The translations under genes were made by a program, and so were the position numbers. Shown in pieces: positions 1 to 7,942 of a DNA stretch of 64,000 nucleotides. The first letter of the stretch is position 1. Each line of letters opens with the position of its first letter. The notes beneath the pieces were generated by a model. The model was not told the origin of the DNA. It did no database searches and saw nothing but the letters and a program-made list of their open reading frames with translations. This stretch comes from Dictyoglomus turgidum DSM 6724 (GTDB lineage Bacteria > Dictyoglomota > Dictyoglomia > Dictyoglomales > Dictyoglomaceae): contig NC_011661.1 in assembly GCF_000021645.1 (NCBI RefSeq), positions 714,723-778,722 on the forward strand, in the 5' to 3' direction.

Positions 1-803
1 GACTTGGGAAGACTCTTATGGTAAAAGCTTTTGCTAAAACTATTGGAGGAAGTTTTAAGAGAATTCAGTTTACTCCAGACCTTCTCCCTTCAGATCTTAC
101 AGGGATTAATTTTTATAATCAGAAAAAAGGGGAATTTGAATTTAGGCCTGGACCATTGTTTGCTAATGTTATTCTTGCTGATGAAATAAATAGGGCAACT
201 CCAAGGACTCAAAGTAGTTTATTAGAAGCAATGGAAGAAAAGCAAGTTACTGTAGATGGAGTTACTTGGAAGCTTCCTGATCCTTTCATGGTGCTTGCAA
301 CTCAAAATCCTGTAGAAACTTACGGAACTTTTCCTCTTCCTGAAGCAGAACTGGATAGATTTTTTATGAGAATAAAGATTGGATACCCCACGAGAGAAGA
401 GGAAATAGAAATTATAAATAGAAATAAAAAGAGGGACATGCTTGAAGATGTGGAAAGTGTAGTAAATTTTGATGAAATAGAGTATTTAAGAAATAATTTT
501 AGTAATGTAAAAATCTCGAGAGAAGTACTGAATTACCTTCTTGACATAGTAGAGTATACTCGAAATTCCGATACTATTCTTCTAGGAGTAAGTCCTAGAG
601 GGAGTATTGCCCTTTTTAAGGCAAGTCAAGTTTATGCTCTCTTTAATGGTAGAGATTACGTAATACCTGAAGATATAAAGTACCTTGCTCCTTTTATACT
701 GAATCATAGGATAATCTCTATGGGTGCATCCAGAACTAAGGATATATATGAGAATATCAATATTATTGTTGACAATGTTAAAGTCCCATTAGAGGAATTT
801 TAA
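1..803 (+). CDS. MoxR-family AAA+ ATPase, 5' end cut by the window
   Basis: Cytoplasmic MoxR-type AAA+ ATPase, a family thought to act as a chaperone for VWA/DUF58 partner proteins. The frame is open to the window edge and already reads LGKTL just before the first ATG at 18, which is the end of a Walker A motif, so the true start lies upstream and only the first part of the ATPase domain is missing. Visible motifs are Walker B (ILADEINRA), the sensor region ATQNPVE and the arginine-rich ELDRFFMRI stretch, followed by the C-terminal lid domain. The DUF58 gene begins 12 bases after its stop and a DUF4129 gene follows, the usual MoxR-DUF58-DUF4129 operon. The partner proteins support the MoxR assignment. 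Its precise client is unknown. Confidence 0.93.
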   Translation, partial: LGKTLMVKAFAKTIGGSFKRIQFTPDLLPSDLTGINFYNQKKGEFEFRPGPLFANVILADEINRATPRTQSSLLEAMEEKQVTVDGVTWKLPDPFMVLATQNPVETYGTFPLPEAELDRFFMRIKIGYPTREEEIEIINRNKKRDMLEDVESVVNFDEIEYLRNNFSNVKISREVLNYLLDIVEYTRNSDTILLGVSPRGSIALFKASQVYALFNGRDYVIPEDIKYLAPFILNHRIISMGASRTKDIYENINIIVDNVKVPLEEF

Positions 804-815
804 GAGGAATTTTAA

Positions 816-1955
816 ATGGTATATCTCTTACTTTTTTTAATATTAATTGGTATTTTGTTAAACGAATTATCAAAAAGATATATCCTTGACAAGGTATACT
901 TCAATAGAAATTTTTCGAAGAGAGTTGCTGAAATAGCAGAAGATATATATATTGAAGTAGTGGTTGAAAATAGAAAACTTATACCTGTTACGTTTCTTCA
1001 GGTTATTCAAGAACTACCCTCAGTCATTGAGTATAAATTTCAAGTAAATAAGGTGAGAACAAAGGACTTTTTATATCATACTATGACTTTTTTTCTTCTA
1101 CCTTATCAGAGAATAAAAAGAAAATACCTTGCTACTTGTACTAAAAGAGGAAGATACGTGTTTGGAAATGTAGAGCTTTGTGGAGGAGATTTTTTAGGAT
1201 TGAATTTAAAAACTAAGTCCATTTCTCTTGTTCAAGACTTAGTAGTTCTTCCTAAAAGAAAAGATCTTGAGAAAGATTTGATCCCCTATGGAAATTTTAA
1301 TGGGGATACTTCAGTAAAGAGATGGATTATAGAAGATCCTACCATGATTATCGGAGTTAAGGATTATACAGGAAGGGAGCCAGCCAAAACCATTCATTGG
1401 CCTCTTTCTTTAAAACATAACAAGATTCTCGTAAAAAATTTTGATTTTACCTATGAGAACAATGCCATGATATTTTTAAATGTGGAATGCTCTAAACCTT
1501 ACTGGATCAAAATGGATGAGAAAAGTATTGAGGAATGTATATCGGTAGCGAGAAGTGTAGGGGAGATATTTCATGAAAGAAAGATTCCTTTTGGTTTTAC
1601 TACTAACTCTTTAATCTATGGATTTTCAAGAGATGAGAATACAGTCTATCCAGGTATGGGCGATGCTCATCTTCAACTTTTCTTGGAATATTTAGGGAGG
1701 CTTTCTTATAATGTTAATGTTCCTTTTGAGGAAGTGATAAAGGCTTTTATGAGGAATAATAACTTCATGATCTCTACCTATGTAATAATTACGCCCTATC
1801 TTTTAAGGGAATATATTCCATATATCTCTGCTCTTGATACTGATTTAACGAAAGTGATATTAATAACGTATTATGATGACAATCTTAGCTTTCTTTCGCC
1901 AAAGATACTGAAATATTCCTTGAGAAGGGAGAAAAATGTGGCTTCTATATCTTGA
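816..1955 (+). CDS. DUF58 domain protein (MoxR partner)
   Basis: 379-residue protein with a hydrophobic N-terminal segment (residues 1-20) and a DUF58 domain in the middle. The diagnostic stretch GREPAKTIHWPLSLKH near residues 190-205 matches the conserved basic and Trp-containing DUF58 signature, with the following LVKNFD strand. DUF58 proteins are VWA-like and are nearly always encoded beside MoxR ATPases; they probably receive assembly help from them. It follows moxR by 12 bases and overlaps the next gene by 20 bases, so the three are probably co-translated. No MIDAS metal site can be claimed with certainty. Function beyond partnership with MoxR is unknown. Confidence 0.88.
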   Translation: MVYLLLFLILIGILLNELSKRYILDKVYFNRNFSKRVAEIAEDIYIEVVVENRKLIPVTFLQVIQELPSVIEYKFQVNKVRTKDFLYHTMTFFLLPYQRIKRKYLATCTKRGRYVFGNVELCGGDFLGLNLKTKSISLVQDLVVLPKRKDLEKDLIPYGNFNGDTSVKRWIIEDPTMIIGVKDYTGREPAKTIHWPLSLKHNKILVKNFDFTYENNAMIFLNVECSKPYWIKMDEKSIEECISVARSVGEIFHERKIPFGFTTNSLIYGFSRDENTVYPGMGDAHLQLFLEYLGRLSYNVNVPFEEVIKAFMRNNNFMISTYVIITPYLLREYIPYISALDTDLTKVILITYYDDNLSFLSPKILKYSLRREKNVASIS

Positions 1956-3186
1956 TTTAATAACCAGAATATCTTTTATATTTTCTCTAATTATGGCGGC
2001 GGTTATTATAATGTATAATCCAGTTGTTCCTTTTTATTTCTTTCCCCTTCTTATTTTTCTTTCTTTTATGGCCCATATATTAAAGAATTTTCTTTCGGAA
2101 AAATTAAGATTTTTTGTATTAATTCCTTATATCTCAATTATCTTCTTACCTTTGGGAACATATGAAAAGATATTAATTCTACTCATTTCCTTAATATCTA
2201 CATATCTGCTTTTAACTCAAAAGTCAGTAAGCTATGGTCTTGCGGTAGATCATTATAGAAAAACCAGTCCTATAGCTATTATTATTTTTATAATCTCGTT
2301 TTTTATGAGATATCTTTCTACAAGTAGGTTTACGAATTTTGAGCTTACAGTTTTACCCTCCCTTTTAGTGTACTTTGTGGTTAGTGTTTTTCTTCTCAGA
2401 ACTTTAAGATATATGGAGCATAAGATTGAGGATAAGAAATTAGTTTCTTTAAATCTAAGATATGCTTTTGGAGTAATTTCTTTGTCGGCTCTTTTGAGTA
2501 TTCCTGGGGTTAGAGATAAAATATTTTTCATAACTAGCAATATCTTTTCAATAGTTTATTTTCTATTCACCACAATTATAGCAGTAATTTTTATAGTAAT
2601 AGGTTATATTCTTTCTTGGATCTTTTATTTAGTTTTGAATTTTATGGCCAAAAGAGGACTTATTGGAAGTTTGAATACTCGAGATTTTAGAATGGATCCT
2701 AATTTGAGTAGACTATTAAGACTTCTTTGGGATAGGAGAGAGTCTCATTCAGAAATAATTGATATCTTGCTTGTGATTTCTTTTTATATTTTAGTTACAG
2801 GATTAATAATATTAATAATTTTGTGGGTAATAAGAAGGGTATTTTCTTCTCAAACAAAAGGTGAGAATTATATAGAGGAGAGAGAATTTTTATTTTCTCA
2901 GATAAACCCATGGAATGCAATAAGAAGGTTTCTTGAAGGGAGAAATTTAGGGATAGTGAGGGAGTATTATAGGAAATATCTTATGAGGAGTAAAAATCTT
3001 GGGGTAGATCTAAAACCTTCAGATACTACTCAAGATGTCTATAAGAAGACTTTTCAGCTTTTTGATTCTGAAGTTTTAAGAAGAATAAGAGAGATTTATA
3101 TATATGTGAGGTATAATAGGATGGAAAGCTCAAGGGATTTAGATAAAGAGTTTATTTCTCTCTATAGGAGATTGTTTAAAAAGTGA
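1936..3186 (+). CDS. Membrane protein with C-terminal DUF4129
   Basis: 416 residues with several hydrophobic segments in the first 230 residues, another at about 275-300, and a soluble C-terminus. The end of the protein (VREYYRKYLMRSKNLG followed by a P-S-D-T-T motif) fits DUF4129, a domain usually found at the end of transglutaminase-like membrane proteins encoded next to DUF58 and MoxR. A recognisable transglutaminase core is not seen here, so this is the short form that keeps the membrane part and the DUF4129 tail. It overlaps the DUF58 gene by 20 bases. It is most likely the membrane component of a MoxR-linked cell-envelope system; the substrate is unknown. Confidence 0.8.
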   Translation: MWLLYLDLITRISFIFSLIMAAVIIMYNPVVPFYFFPLLIFLSFMAHILKNFLSEKLRFFVLIPYISIIFLPLGTYEKILILLISLISTYLLLTQKSVSYGLAVDHYRKTSPIAIIIFIISFFMRYLSTSRFTNFELTVLPSLLVYFVVSVFLLRTLRYMEHKIEDKKLVSLNLRYAFGVISLSALLSIPGVRDKIFFITSNIFSIVYFLFTTIIAVIFIVIGYILSWIFYLVLNFMAKRGLIGSLNTRDFRMDPNLSRLLRLLWDRRESHSEIIDILLVISFYILVTGLIILIILWVIRRVFSSQTKGENYIEEREFLFSQINPWNAIRRFLEGRNLGIVREYYRKYLMRSKNLGVDLKPSDTTQDVYKKTFQLFDSEVLRRIREIYIYVRYNRMESSRDLDKEFISLYRRLFKK

Positions 3187-3204
3187 ATAGGGGAGGGTTT
3201 GAAA

Positions 3205-3750
3205 ATGAAGAGGTCGGAATATGAAAGGGCAAAGAAGAGGGCTATTGAGTTTCTAGAGAGGGCTCATATTGTTATTACTGATGAGGAGAAGAATAGAATT
3301 GAAGTAGCTGATTTTGGACTTGGGAAAATTGATGTATTTGGCCTACAAATTCTGACCTATGTGAGTACAGAGAGGGTTTGTGCTAAAGAACTTATTCTAT
3401 TTCCAAGACAAACTTGTCCAGAACATAGGCATCCTCCTTTCGGCGGAGATCTTGGTAAGGAAGAAACCTTTAGATGTAGATGGGGAAAAGTTTATCTTTA
3501 TGTTCCTGGCGAGCCTGCGGAGAATCCTAAAGCTACTGTTCCCGAAGAAAAGAAAAAGTATTTTACTGTTTGGCATGAGATAGAACTGAATCCGGGGGAG
3601 CAATATACTCTTTACCCTAACATTCCCCATTGGTTTCAAGCAGGAGATGAAGGCGCTATTGTTTCAGAATTTTCTACCCGAAATTCAGATGAATATGATA
3701 TCTTTACAGATCCTGAAATAAGAAGAATTCCTGTGATTGAGGAAGATTAA
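3205..3750 (+). CDS. D-lyxose isomerase (cupin sugar isomerase)
   Basis: Cupin-fold sugar isomerase that interconverts D-lyxose and D-xylulose (and often D-mannose and D-fructose) using a divalent metal. The metal ligands are visible as CPEHRHPP (His74, His76), Glu87 eleven residues later, and His142 in PNIPHWF, the expected H-x-H...E...H set, and the length of 181 residues is typical. A TTG at 3199 is also in frame, but the GGGAGG at 3191-3197 sits only two bases from it and eight from the ATG at 3205, so 3205 is chosen. It follows the DUF4129 gene by 18 bases and precedes the RNase H gene by two. A D-lyxose isomerase of this type is, to my memory, characterised from Dictyoglomus turgidum. 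Confidence 0.88.
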   Translation: MKRSEYERAKKRAIEFLERAHIVITDEEKNRIEVADFGLGKIDVFGLQILTYVSTERVCAKELILFPRQTCPEHRHPPFGGDLGKEETFRCRWGKVYLYVPGEPAENPKATVPEEKKKYFTVWHEIELNPGEQYTLYPNIPHWFQAGDEGAIVSEFSTRNSDEYDIFTDPEIRRIPVIEED

Positions 3751-3752
3751 AA

Positions 3753-5027
3753 TTGTATGGGAGAAGTTGGAAGTTAGATATTAATGAAAGTGAGAAAATA
3801 AAAAGTTATTTGATAAAAATGGGAGGTGTGGAGGAATCTATTAAAAATTCTTATGAATTATGGAGAATAAAATTAGGAGGTAGCACTTTTATATATTATA
3901 CTTCTGGTAAGTTGTATAGTACTCCTTCAGCCAAGGTCATAAATATTTGGGATGAAATAGATAAACTTGTTAGTAAGAGCTATGATTTGAATAAAGACTA
4001 TGTTTTAGGATTTGACGAAGTAGGTAAGGGAGAAGTATTTGGACCAATTATAACTTGTGGAGTTCTTATAAGAAAAGACGTTATCTCCCAGATACCCTCC
4101 GAGTTAAAAACTCCTGATACAAAAAAATCTCATGGTTTTGAGTACTGGACAAGGATACTAAAGGTACTTGAGGATCTTATATCCGATGGGTTTTATTATA
4201 TTATTGATATTATTCAGCCTCGAGAAATTGATCGTTTTAATATTAACCAGCTCTTGGACTTGTCTTATATGAAACTCATAAAGCAGTTAATTACTGATTT
4301 ACCTTATAGAAAAGAAGTAAGAATCGTAATTGACGATTATGGAGTAGGAGAGGGATTGCAAAGGTTTTTGGAGATTATAAAGGGAGAAAACAATTTTGAA
4401 ACTATTATTGTCACAGAGTCGGAAGATAAATTTTTAGAAGCTAAATTGGCATCTTTAATTGCAAAATCTTACAGGGAGAGCATATTAAAAAATTTGCAGG
4501 AAAGATATGAAATTCCAGAAAGTTTAATCAAGGGGAATATGTCTAATAAAGCCTTGGAATCCTTCTTAAAAAATTATTCCAAGGATGATCTGTGGTTTAT
4601 CAGAAGATCTTTTGGAAAAAGGATTAAGAAGGAAAAGCCTTCTTTTTATAATTTAATATCCGAGGATAATTTTAGATGCTTCTTTTGTGGTAAAGAAAGT
4701 AGTAAGGTAATTTTAAAAGATTATAGATTTCTTTGTTCCTTTTGTGGTAAGGAGATAAAAGATCTTGAGCTGGCTATGAAATATCATAGTGGAATTATTA
4801 AGTTAGAAAAAGAGAGCTTTTACTCTTTTTTTGAAATTATTAAGAATTCCTACTTATTTGATGGGTTTAGTTTTTTAGTTGATAATTCTTTAAGGAATCT
4901 TCTTACTCCCTACGAGGATATAGGAAGAATACTAATTCTTAAAAGGGCTTTTTCAAAGTTTTTAACCCTAAAGATTGAGGGAGACAGTATAGCTTTTTCC
5001 TTTTTCAGGAATATCTACAATGTTTAA
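3753..5027 (+). CDS. RNase HIII-like protein with C-terminal zinc ribbon
   Basis: 424-residue type 2 ribonuclease H, expected to remove RNA from RNA-DNA hybrids. The first 70 residues resemble the TBP-like substrate-binding domain of RNase HIII (STFIYYTSGKLYSTPSAKV). The catalytic core begins with GFDEVGKGEVFGP (Asp88, Glu89), continues with IVIDDYG (Asp194, Asp195) and ends with a segment like ASLIAKSYRE near 233-242. Beyond about residue 300 there is an unusual tail with two Cys-x2-Cys pairs (Cys309/312 and Cys328/331), a probable zinc ribbon, and about 90 further residues. It starts at TTG 3753 with GAGGAAG about ten bases upstream inside the previous gene. Its 3' end overlaps the convergent gene by 60 bases. 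Confidence 0.82.
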   Translation: MYGRSWKLDINESEKIKSYLIKMGGVEESIKNSYELWRIKLGGSTFIYYTSGKLYSTPSAKVINIWDEIDKLVSKSYDLNKDYVLGFDEVGKGEVFGPIITCGVLIRKDVISQIPSELKTPDTKKSHGFEYWTRILKVLEDLISDGFYYIIDIIQPREIDRFNINQLLDLSYMKLIKQLITDLPYRKEVRIVIDDYGVGEGLQRFLEIIKGENNFETIIVTESEDKFLEAKLASLIAKSYRESILKNLQERYEIPESLIKGNMSNKALESFLKNYSKDDLWFIRRSFGKRIKKEKPSFYNLISEDNFRCFFCGKESSKVILKDYRFLCSFCGKEIKDLELAMKYHSGIIKLEKESFYSFFEIIKNSYLFDGFSFLVDNSLRNLLTPYEDIGRILILKRAFSKFLTLKIEGDSIAFSFFRNIYNV

Positions 5028-5459
5028 TTTATAAGGAGTATTTGATTTATTAATTTCAAAGATTAAATATCCTTCCATTAACTCTCCAGGTTTTATATAT
5101 TTCTTAAAAAAGACATTATAGTCCCTTAAGGCATAATATACGGAGGCAAAGGTGCTTACAGGATTTTTTCTTCCATCATCGTCGATTAAACTAAAATTAT
5201 TGTGGGTAAGTAATATCTCCTTTTCGGTTTTATTCCATATAAATAAATTAACCATATAGAAGATTCCTTCTGGGAGATATTTGAAATCCAAGTATAAGGG
5301 AAGTTCTTCTATTTTTTGAACTTTAAGAATGTATACTATAAGACCGTCAAGATTTTCTCCTTTTACTTCCTTTCCTTGAATTATAAGAGGTGTGGTTTCT
5401 CCAAAAGAGAGGCTAAAGAATAAAAGCCATATTATTATAAGAATTACTCCTTTTCTCAT
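4968..5459 (-). CDS. Secreted DUF4352-like protein
   Basis: 163 residues with a clear signal peptide (residues 1-20, cut after a FSLSFG-like region) and a beta-rich body. The pattern with MVNLFIWNKTEKEILL followed by a NFSLIDDDGRK segment resembles DUF4352/telokin-like extracytoplasmic domains, in which a conserved strand precedes a D-D-G turn. No catalytic motif is visible. It is transcribed alone from an extended -10 element just upstream, and its last 60 bases overlap the end of the convergent RNase H gene. Role unknown; the family assignment is tentative. Confidence 0.65.
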   Translation of the reverse strand: MRKGVILIIIWLLFFSLSFGETTPLIIQGKEVKGENLDGLIVYILKVQKIEELPLYLDFKYLPEGIFYMVNLFIWNKTEKEILLTHNNFSLIDDDGRKNPVSTFASVYYALRDYNVFFKKYIKPGELMEGYLIFEINKSNTPYKLNIVDIPEKGKSYTVSLNL

Positions 5460-5486
5460 ACCTTACCCTCTTAATTTTTTTGTTTA

Positions 5487-5495
5487 ATTATAGCA
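5487..5495 (-). promoter_or_regulatory. Extended -10 promoter of the DUF4352-like gene
   Basis: On the minus strand this reads TGCTATAAT, a consensus -10 with a TGn extension, ending 27 bases before the ATG at 5459. A GAGGGTAAGG ribosome site lies between. No good -35 is evident, which is common for extended -10 promoters. Confidence 0.5.
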
Positions 5496-5500
5496 TATTT

Positions 5501-5537
5501 TAAAGAGTAAGGTAGGATCTCCCTACCTTACTCTTTA
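5501..5537 (-). terminator. Long hairpin at the malG stop codon
   Basis: A perfect 16-base inverted repeat, arms 5501-5516 and 5522-5537, with a five-base loop. The malG stop codon lies inside the 3' arm as drawn on the plus strand. It is placed as a transcript end or 3' stabiliser for the mal operon. No strong T-run follows on the minus strand, so it is not a textbook intrinsic terminator. Confidence 0.55.
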
Positions 5538-6373
5538 ACAGCACCACGGGTTAAACCTGAGACTATAAGATTTTGAAGGGATAAAAATAATATCACAATG
5601 GGTAAGGCTCCAACAATGGAGGCTGCAGCAAAATCTCCCCATCTTACATCATACATCCCTGATATAAAGTTTCTTAAGCCAACTGCAAAGGTATATTTTG
5701 ATGGATCCTTTAAAATAATACTTGCTAATAGAAAGTCAGAATATGTTCCTATAAAGGAATTTATTGCTACTACCGCTAAAACAGGAGTAGCAAGGGGAAG
5801 TATTATTTTATAGTAGGCTTGGAATCTTGTGGCTCCATCAATTAAAGCAGACTCTTCTAAGGAGTCAGGAATGCTGTCAAAAAATCCCTTCATAAGCCAT
5901 ATGTTATAGGGTACGCCTCCTCCAAGATAAACCATTATTAATCCTGATAGAGTATTCAACCCTAAAAAAGGAATGTATTTACCAATATGAAAGAGTAATA
6001 GATATACTGCTACCATTCCCATTACTGCTGGGAACATTTGTAAGATAAGAAGAGTAAGAAGGGAGTATTTTTTACCCCAAAAGTTAAATCTTGAGAATGC
6101 ATATGCTGCAAGAGATACAAAAAAAACTGTAAGAATGGCAGTAGTTAAGGATACTATTAGGGAATTTTTAATCCAATTAAAAAATCCTATAGCTTTTAGA
6201 TTTGAATAGTGCTCTAAGGTTAAAACCTCAGGAATTAGTTTTTGACCTACAAGCCCACCACCAGCTCTTAATGAGGCTGATACAGTCCATGCTACTGGAA
6301 AAAAGGTAAACACTAAGATGATCCATATGAGTAAGTGTTTAGGAATATGGTTTAAAAAATTATTTTTTTTCAT
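5528..6373 (-). CDS. malG: Maltodextrin-type ABC permease, MalG-like
   Basis: 281-residue inner-membrane permease with six predicted membrane spans. It carries the cytoplasmic EAA loop (SLEESALIDGATRFQAYYKI), which docks the ATPase, and ends AVKE. It is the partner of the MalF-like permease, whose gene overlaps its start by four bases, and of the binding protein further upstream in the same operon. The nearest ATPase candidate is the MalK-type gene at 37.8-38.9 kb, not here. Length and loop sequence agree with MalG. The exact sugar cannot be read from sequence; maltose/maltodextrin is inferred from the MalF-type periplasmic loop of its partner. Confidence 0.88.
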   Translation of the reverse strand: MKKNNFLNHIPKHLLIWIILVFTFFPVAWTVSASLRAGGGLVGQKLIPEVLTLEHYSNLKAIGFFNWIKNSLIVSLTTAILTVFFVSLAAYAFSRFNFWGKKYSLLTLLILQMFPAVMGMVAVYLLLFHIGKYIPFLGLNTLSGLIMVYLGGGVPYNIWLMKGFFDSIPDSLEESALIDGATRFQAYYKIILPLATPVLAVVAINSFIGTYSDFLLASIILKDPSKYTFAVGLRNFISGMYDVRWGDFAAASIVGALPIVILFLSLQNLIVSGLTRGAVKE

Positions 6374-7887
6374 TCATATCTCACCTCTTGTTTAAACATT
6401 CCAGAGATCCAGAAGTTTAGAAGACTTAACAATGCGACAATTAGAAATACAATTATGGATATGGTGGCTGCAAGTCCGTAATCTTGCCCTCTTCCTCCTT
6501 CAAAGGCAAGTTTATAAGTATAGGAGATTAAGATATCAGTTGTACCTGCTACCGATGATATATCAGCCATAGGGGGTTTTCCACCTGTAAGAAGATATAT
6601 CACATTAAAATTATTAAAATTGAAGGCAAAAGTACCAACAATAAGTGGTCCAATGGCAGTAAGTAATAAGGGTAGGGTTATGGTTTTAAGTTGTTGGAAA
6701 TAACTTGCTCCATCTACTTTTGCAGCTTCATATAACTCTTCAGGAATACTTTGAAGAGATCCAAGACATACGGTCATAGCATAAGGATATCCTAACCAAA
6801 GGTTAACTACAAAGAGAGCAAGTCTTGCCCACTTAGTCTCCAAAAACCATGGTATTTTTACCCCAAAAATAGAAAGAAGTATTCTGTTTACTACTCCTAC
6901 CTCTGTATTCAAAAGACCAACCCAAATAAGTAAAGAAATAAAAGAAGGAATAGCCCATGGTACTATGAGAAGGGTACGATATATACCTTTAAATTCTAAG
7001 TTTTTGTCATTCATAAGTAGGGCTAAAAAGAGTCCAAAGGCAAAGTTAATAAAGGTAGTCAAAGTTGCCCATAATACGTTCCAGATAAAAACTCTTAAAA
7101 ATGGTTTTGAAACCCTTTCATCCTTAAAAAGTCTTATAAAATTCTCTATCCCCACATTTGTGACAAAACCTGGCAAAATTTCTTGCCCATTAGGTCTTAC
7201 AAAAAATCCATTCTTAGGAATTAGTTTTTCTCCTGTGAGATTGTCTATTAAAACATCTTCTGTTGATATATACTTATATCTTTGTCTATAAATGGAAAAT
7301 GTGTTTAAGTCTGACATTTGTAAAAAGGTATCATTCTCAAGTTCTATTTTGATATTTTGTAGTTTTGAGATTTCTCCATATTTTTGAGTTTGAGGAACAA
7401 TTTTGTAGTTAGAATACTCCTTAGGAAAATCTCCTTCTCCTATTTTGATAAGTTTTTTATCTTCAATCTTGTAGATATTTTTGCTTTTATCTCGAAAAAG
7501 GAGTAATATTTCCCCAGTTTTTGCCTTATAGATCTCATACTCAAAGTTCTGAGTATTTTCTGGCAAGAAAGTTTCCTTTTCCAACTGTTCTATTACTTGG
7601 GTTTTTGTAAGAATATGACCTGTTCCATAGTTTGTAAAAGCGATCTGGATTGTATATATTATAGGATAAATCATGAACATAAACATGAGTAAGAAAGATG
7701 GTACTATGTATCTCCAGGGATAGCTTTTAGGATGAACAATTAAGAGAGCAAATAAAAATACTACGAGAAAGAAAATTAAACCCCAAACAAAGCCTGCAAT
7801 TATGCTTAGAATATAGCTGAAAAATGTTCCAATTGCTACTATAATTCCAGCATATATTATGGGAAGAAAAGGCATAAGAAGGTTCAT
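6370..7887 (-). CDS. malF: Maltodextrin-type ABC permease, MalF-like with large periplasmic loop
   Basis: 505-residue permease. Three hydrophobic spans in the first 90 residues are followed by an extracytoplasmic insertion of roughly 150 residues (about 95-250), like the P2 loop of MalF that contacts the maltose-binding protein. The C-terminal permease domain has the EAA loop (PEELYEAAKVDGASYFQQ). The large loop separates it from ordinary sugar permeases of about 300 residues and supports a maltodextrin system. It lies between the malE-like and malG-like genes, overlapping malG by four bases, and a 12-base-pair hairpin separates it from malE. The symbol is by family and context. Confidence 0.87.
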   Translation of the reverse strand: MNLLMPFLPIIYAGIIVAIGTFFSYILSIIAGFVWGLIFFLVVFLFALLIVHPKSYPWRYIVPSFLLMFMFMIYPIIYTIQIAFTNYGTGHILTKTQVIEQLEKETFLPENTQNFEYEIYKAKTGEILLLFRDKSKNIYKIEDKKLIKIGEGDFPKEYSNYKIVPQTQKYGEISKLQNIKIELENDTFLQMSDLNTFSIYRQRYKYISTEDVLIDNLTGEKLIPKNGFFVRPNGQEILPGFVTNVGIENFIRLFKDERVSKPFLRVFIWNVLWATLTTFINFAFGLFLALLMNDKNLEFKGIYRTLLIVPWAIPSFISLLIWVGLLNTEVGVVNRILLSIFGVKIPWFLETKWARLALFVVNLWLGYPYAMTVCLGSLQSIPEELYEAAKVDGASYFQQLKTITLPLLLTAIGPLIVGTFAFNFNNFNVIYLLTGGKPPMADISSVAGTTDILISYTYKLAFEGGRGQDYGLAATISIIVFLIVALLSLLNFWISGMFKQEVRYE

Positions 7888-7906
7888 ACATTCCCTCCTT
7901 TTTCAA

Positions 7907-7936
7907 AGGGGGAGAGAGTTTCTGCTCTCTCCCCCT
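7907..7936 (-). repeat. Hairpin between malE and malF
   Basis: A perfect 12-base inverted repeat, arms 7907-7918 and 7925-7936 with a six-base loop, made of G/A runs against C/T runs. It lies six bases beyond the malE-like stop and ahead of malF. In enteric mal operons a comparable element leaves more malE than malF message by stabilising or attenuating the transcript; the same role is inferred here. Confidence 0.6.
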
Positions 7937-7942
7937 AATTTT

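Noticed and set aside
2253-2540. Open frames on the opposite strand within DUF4129 and many similar frames elsewhere
   Set aside because: They lie inside well-supported genes, have no ribosome sites and match no protein pattern.
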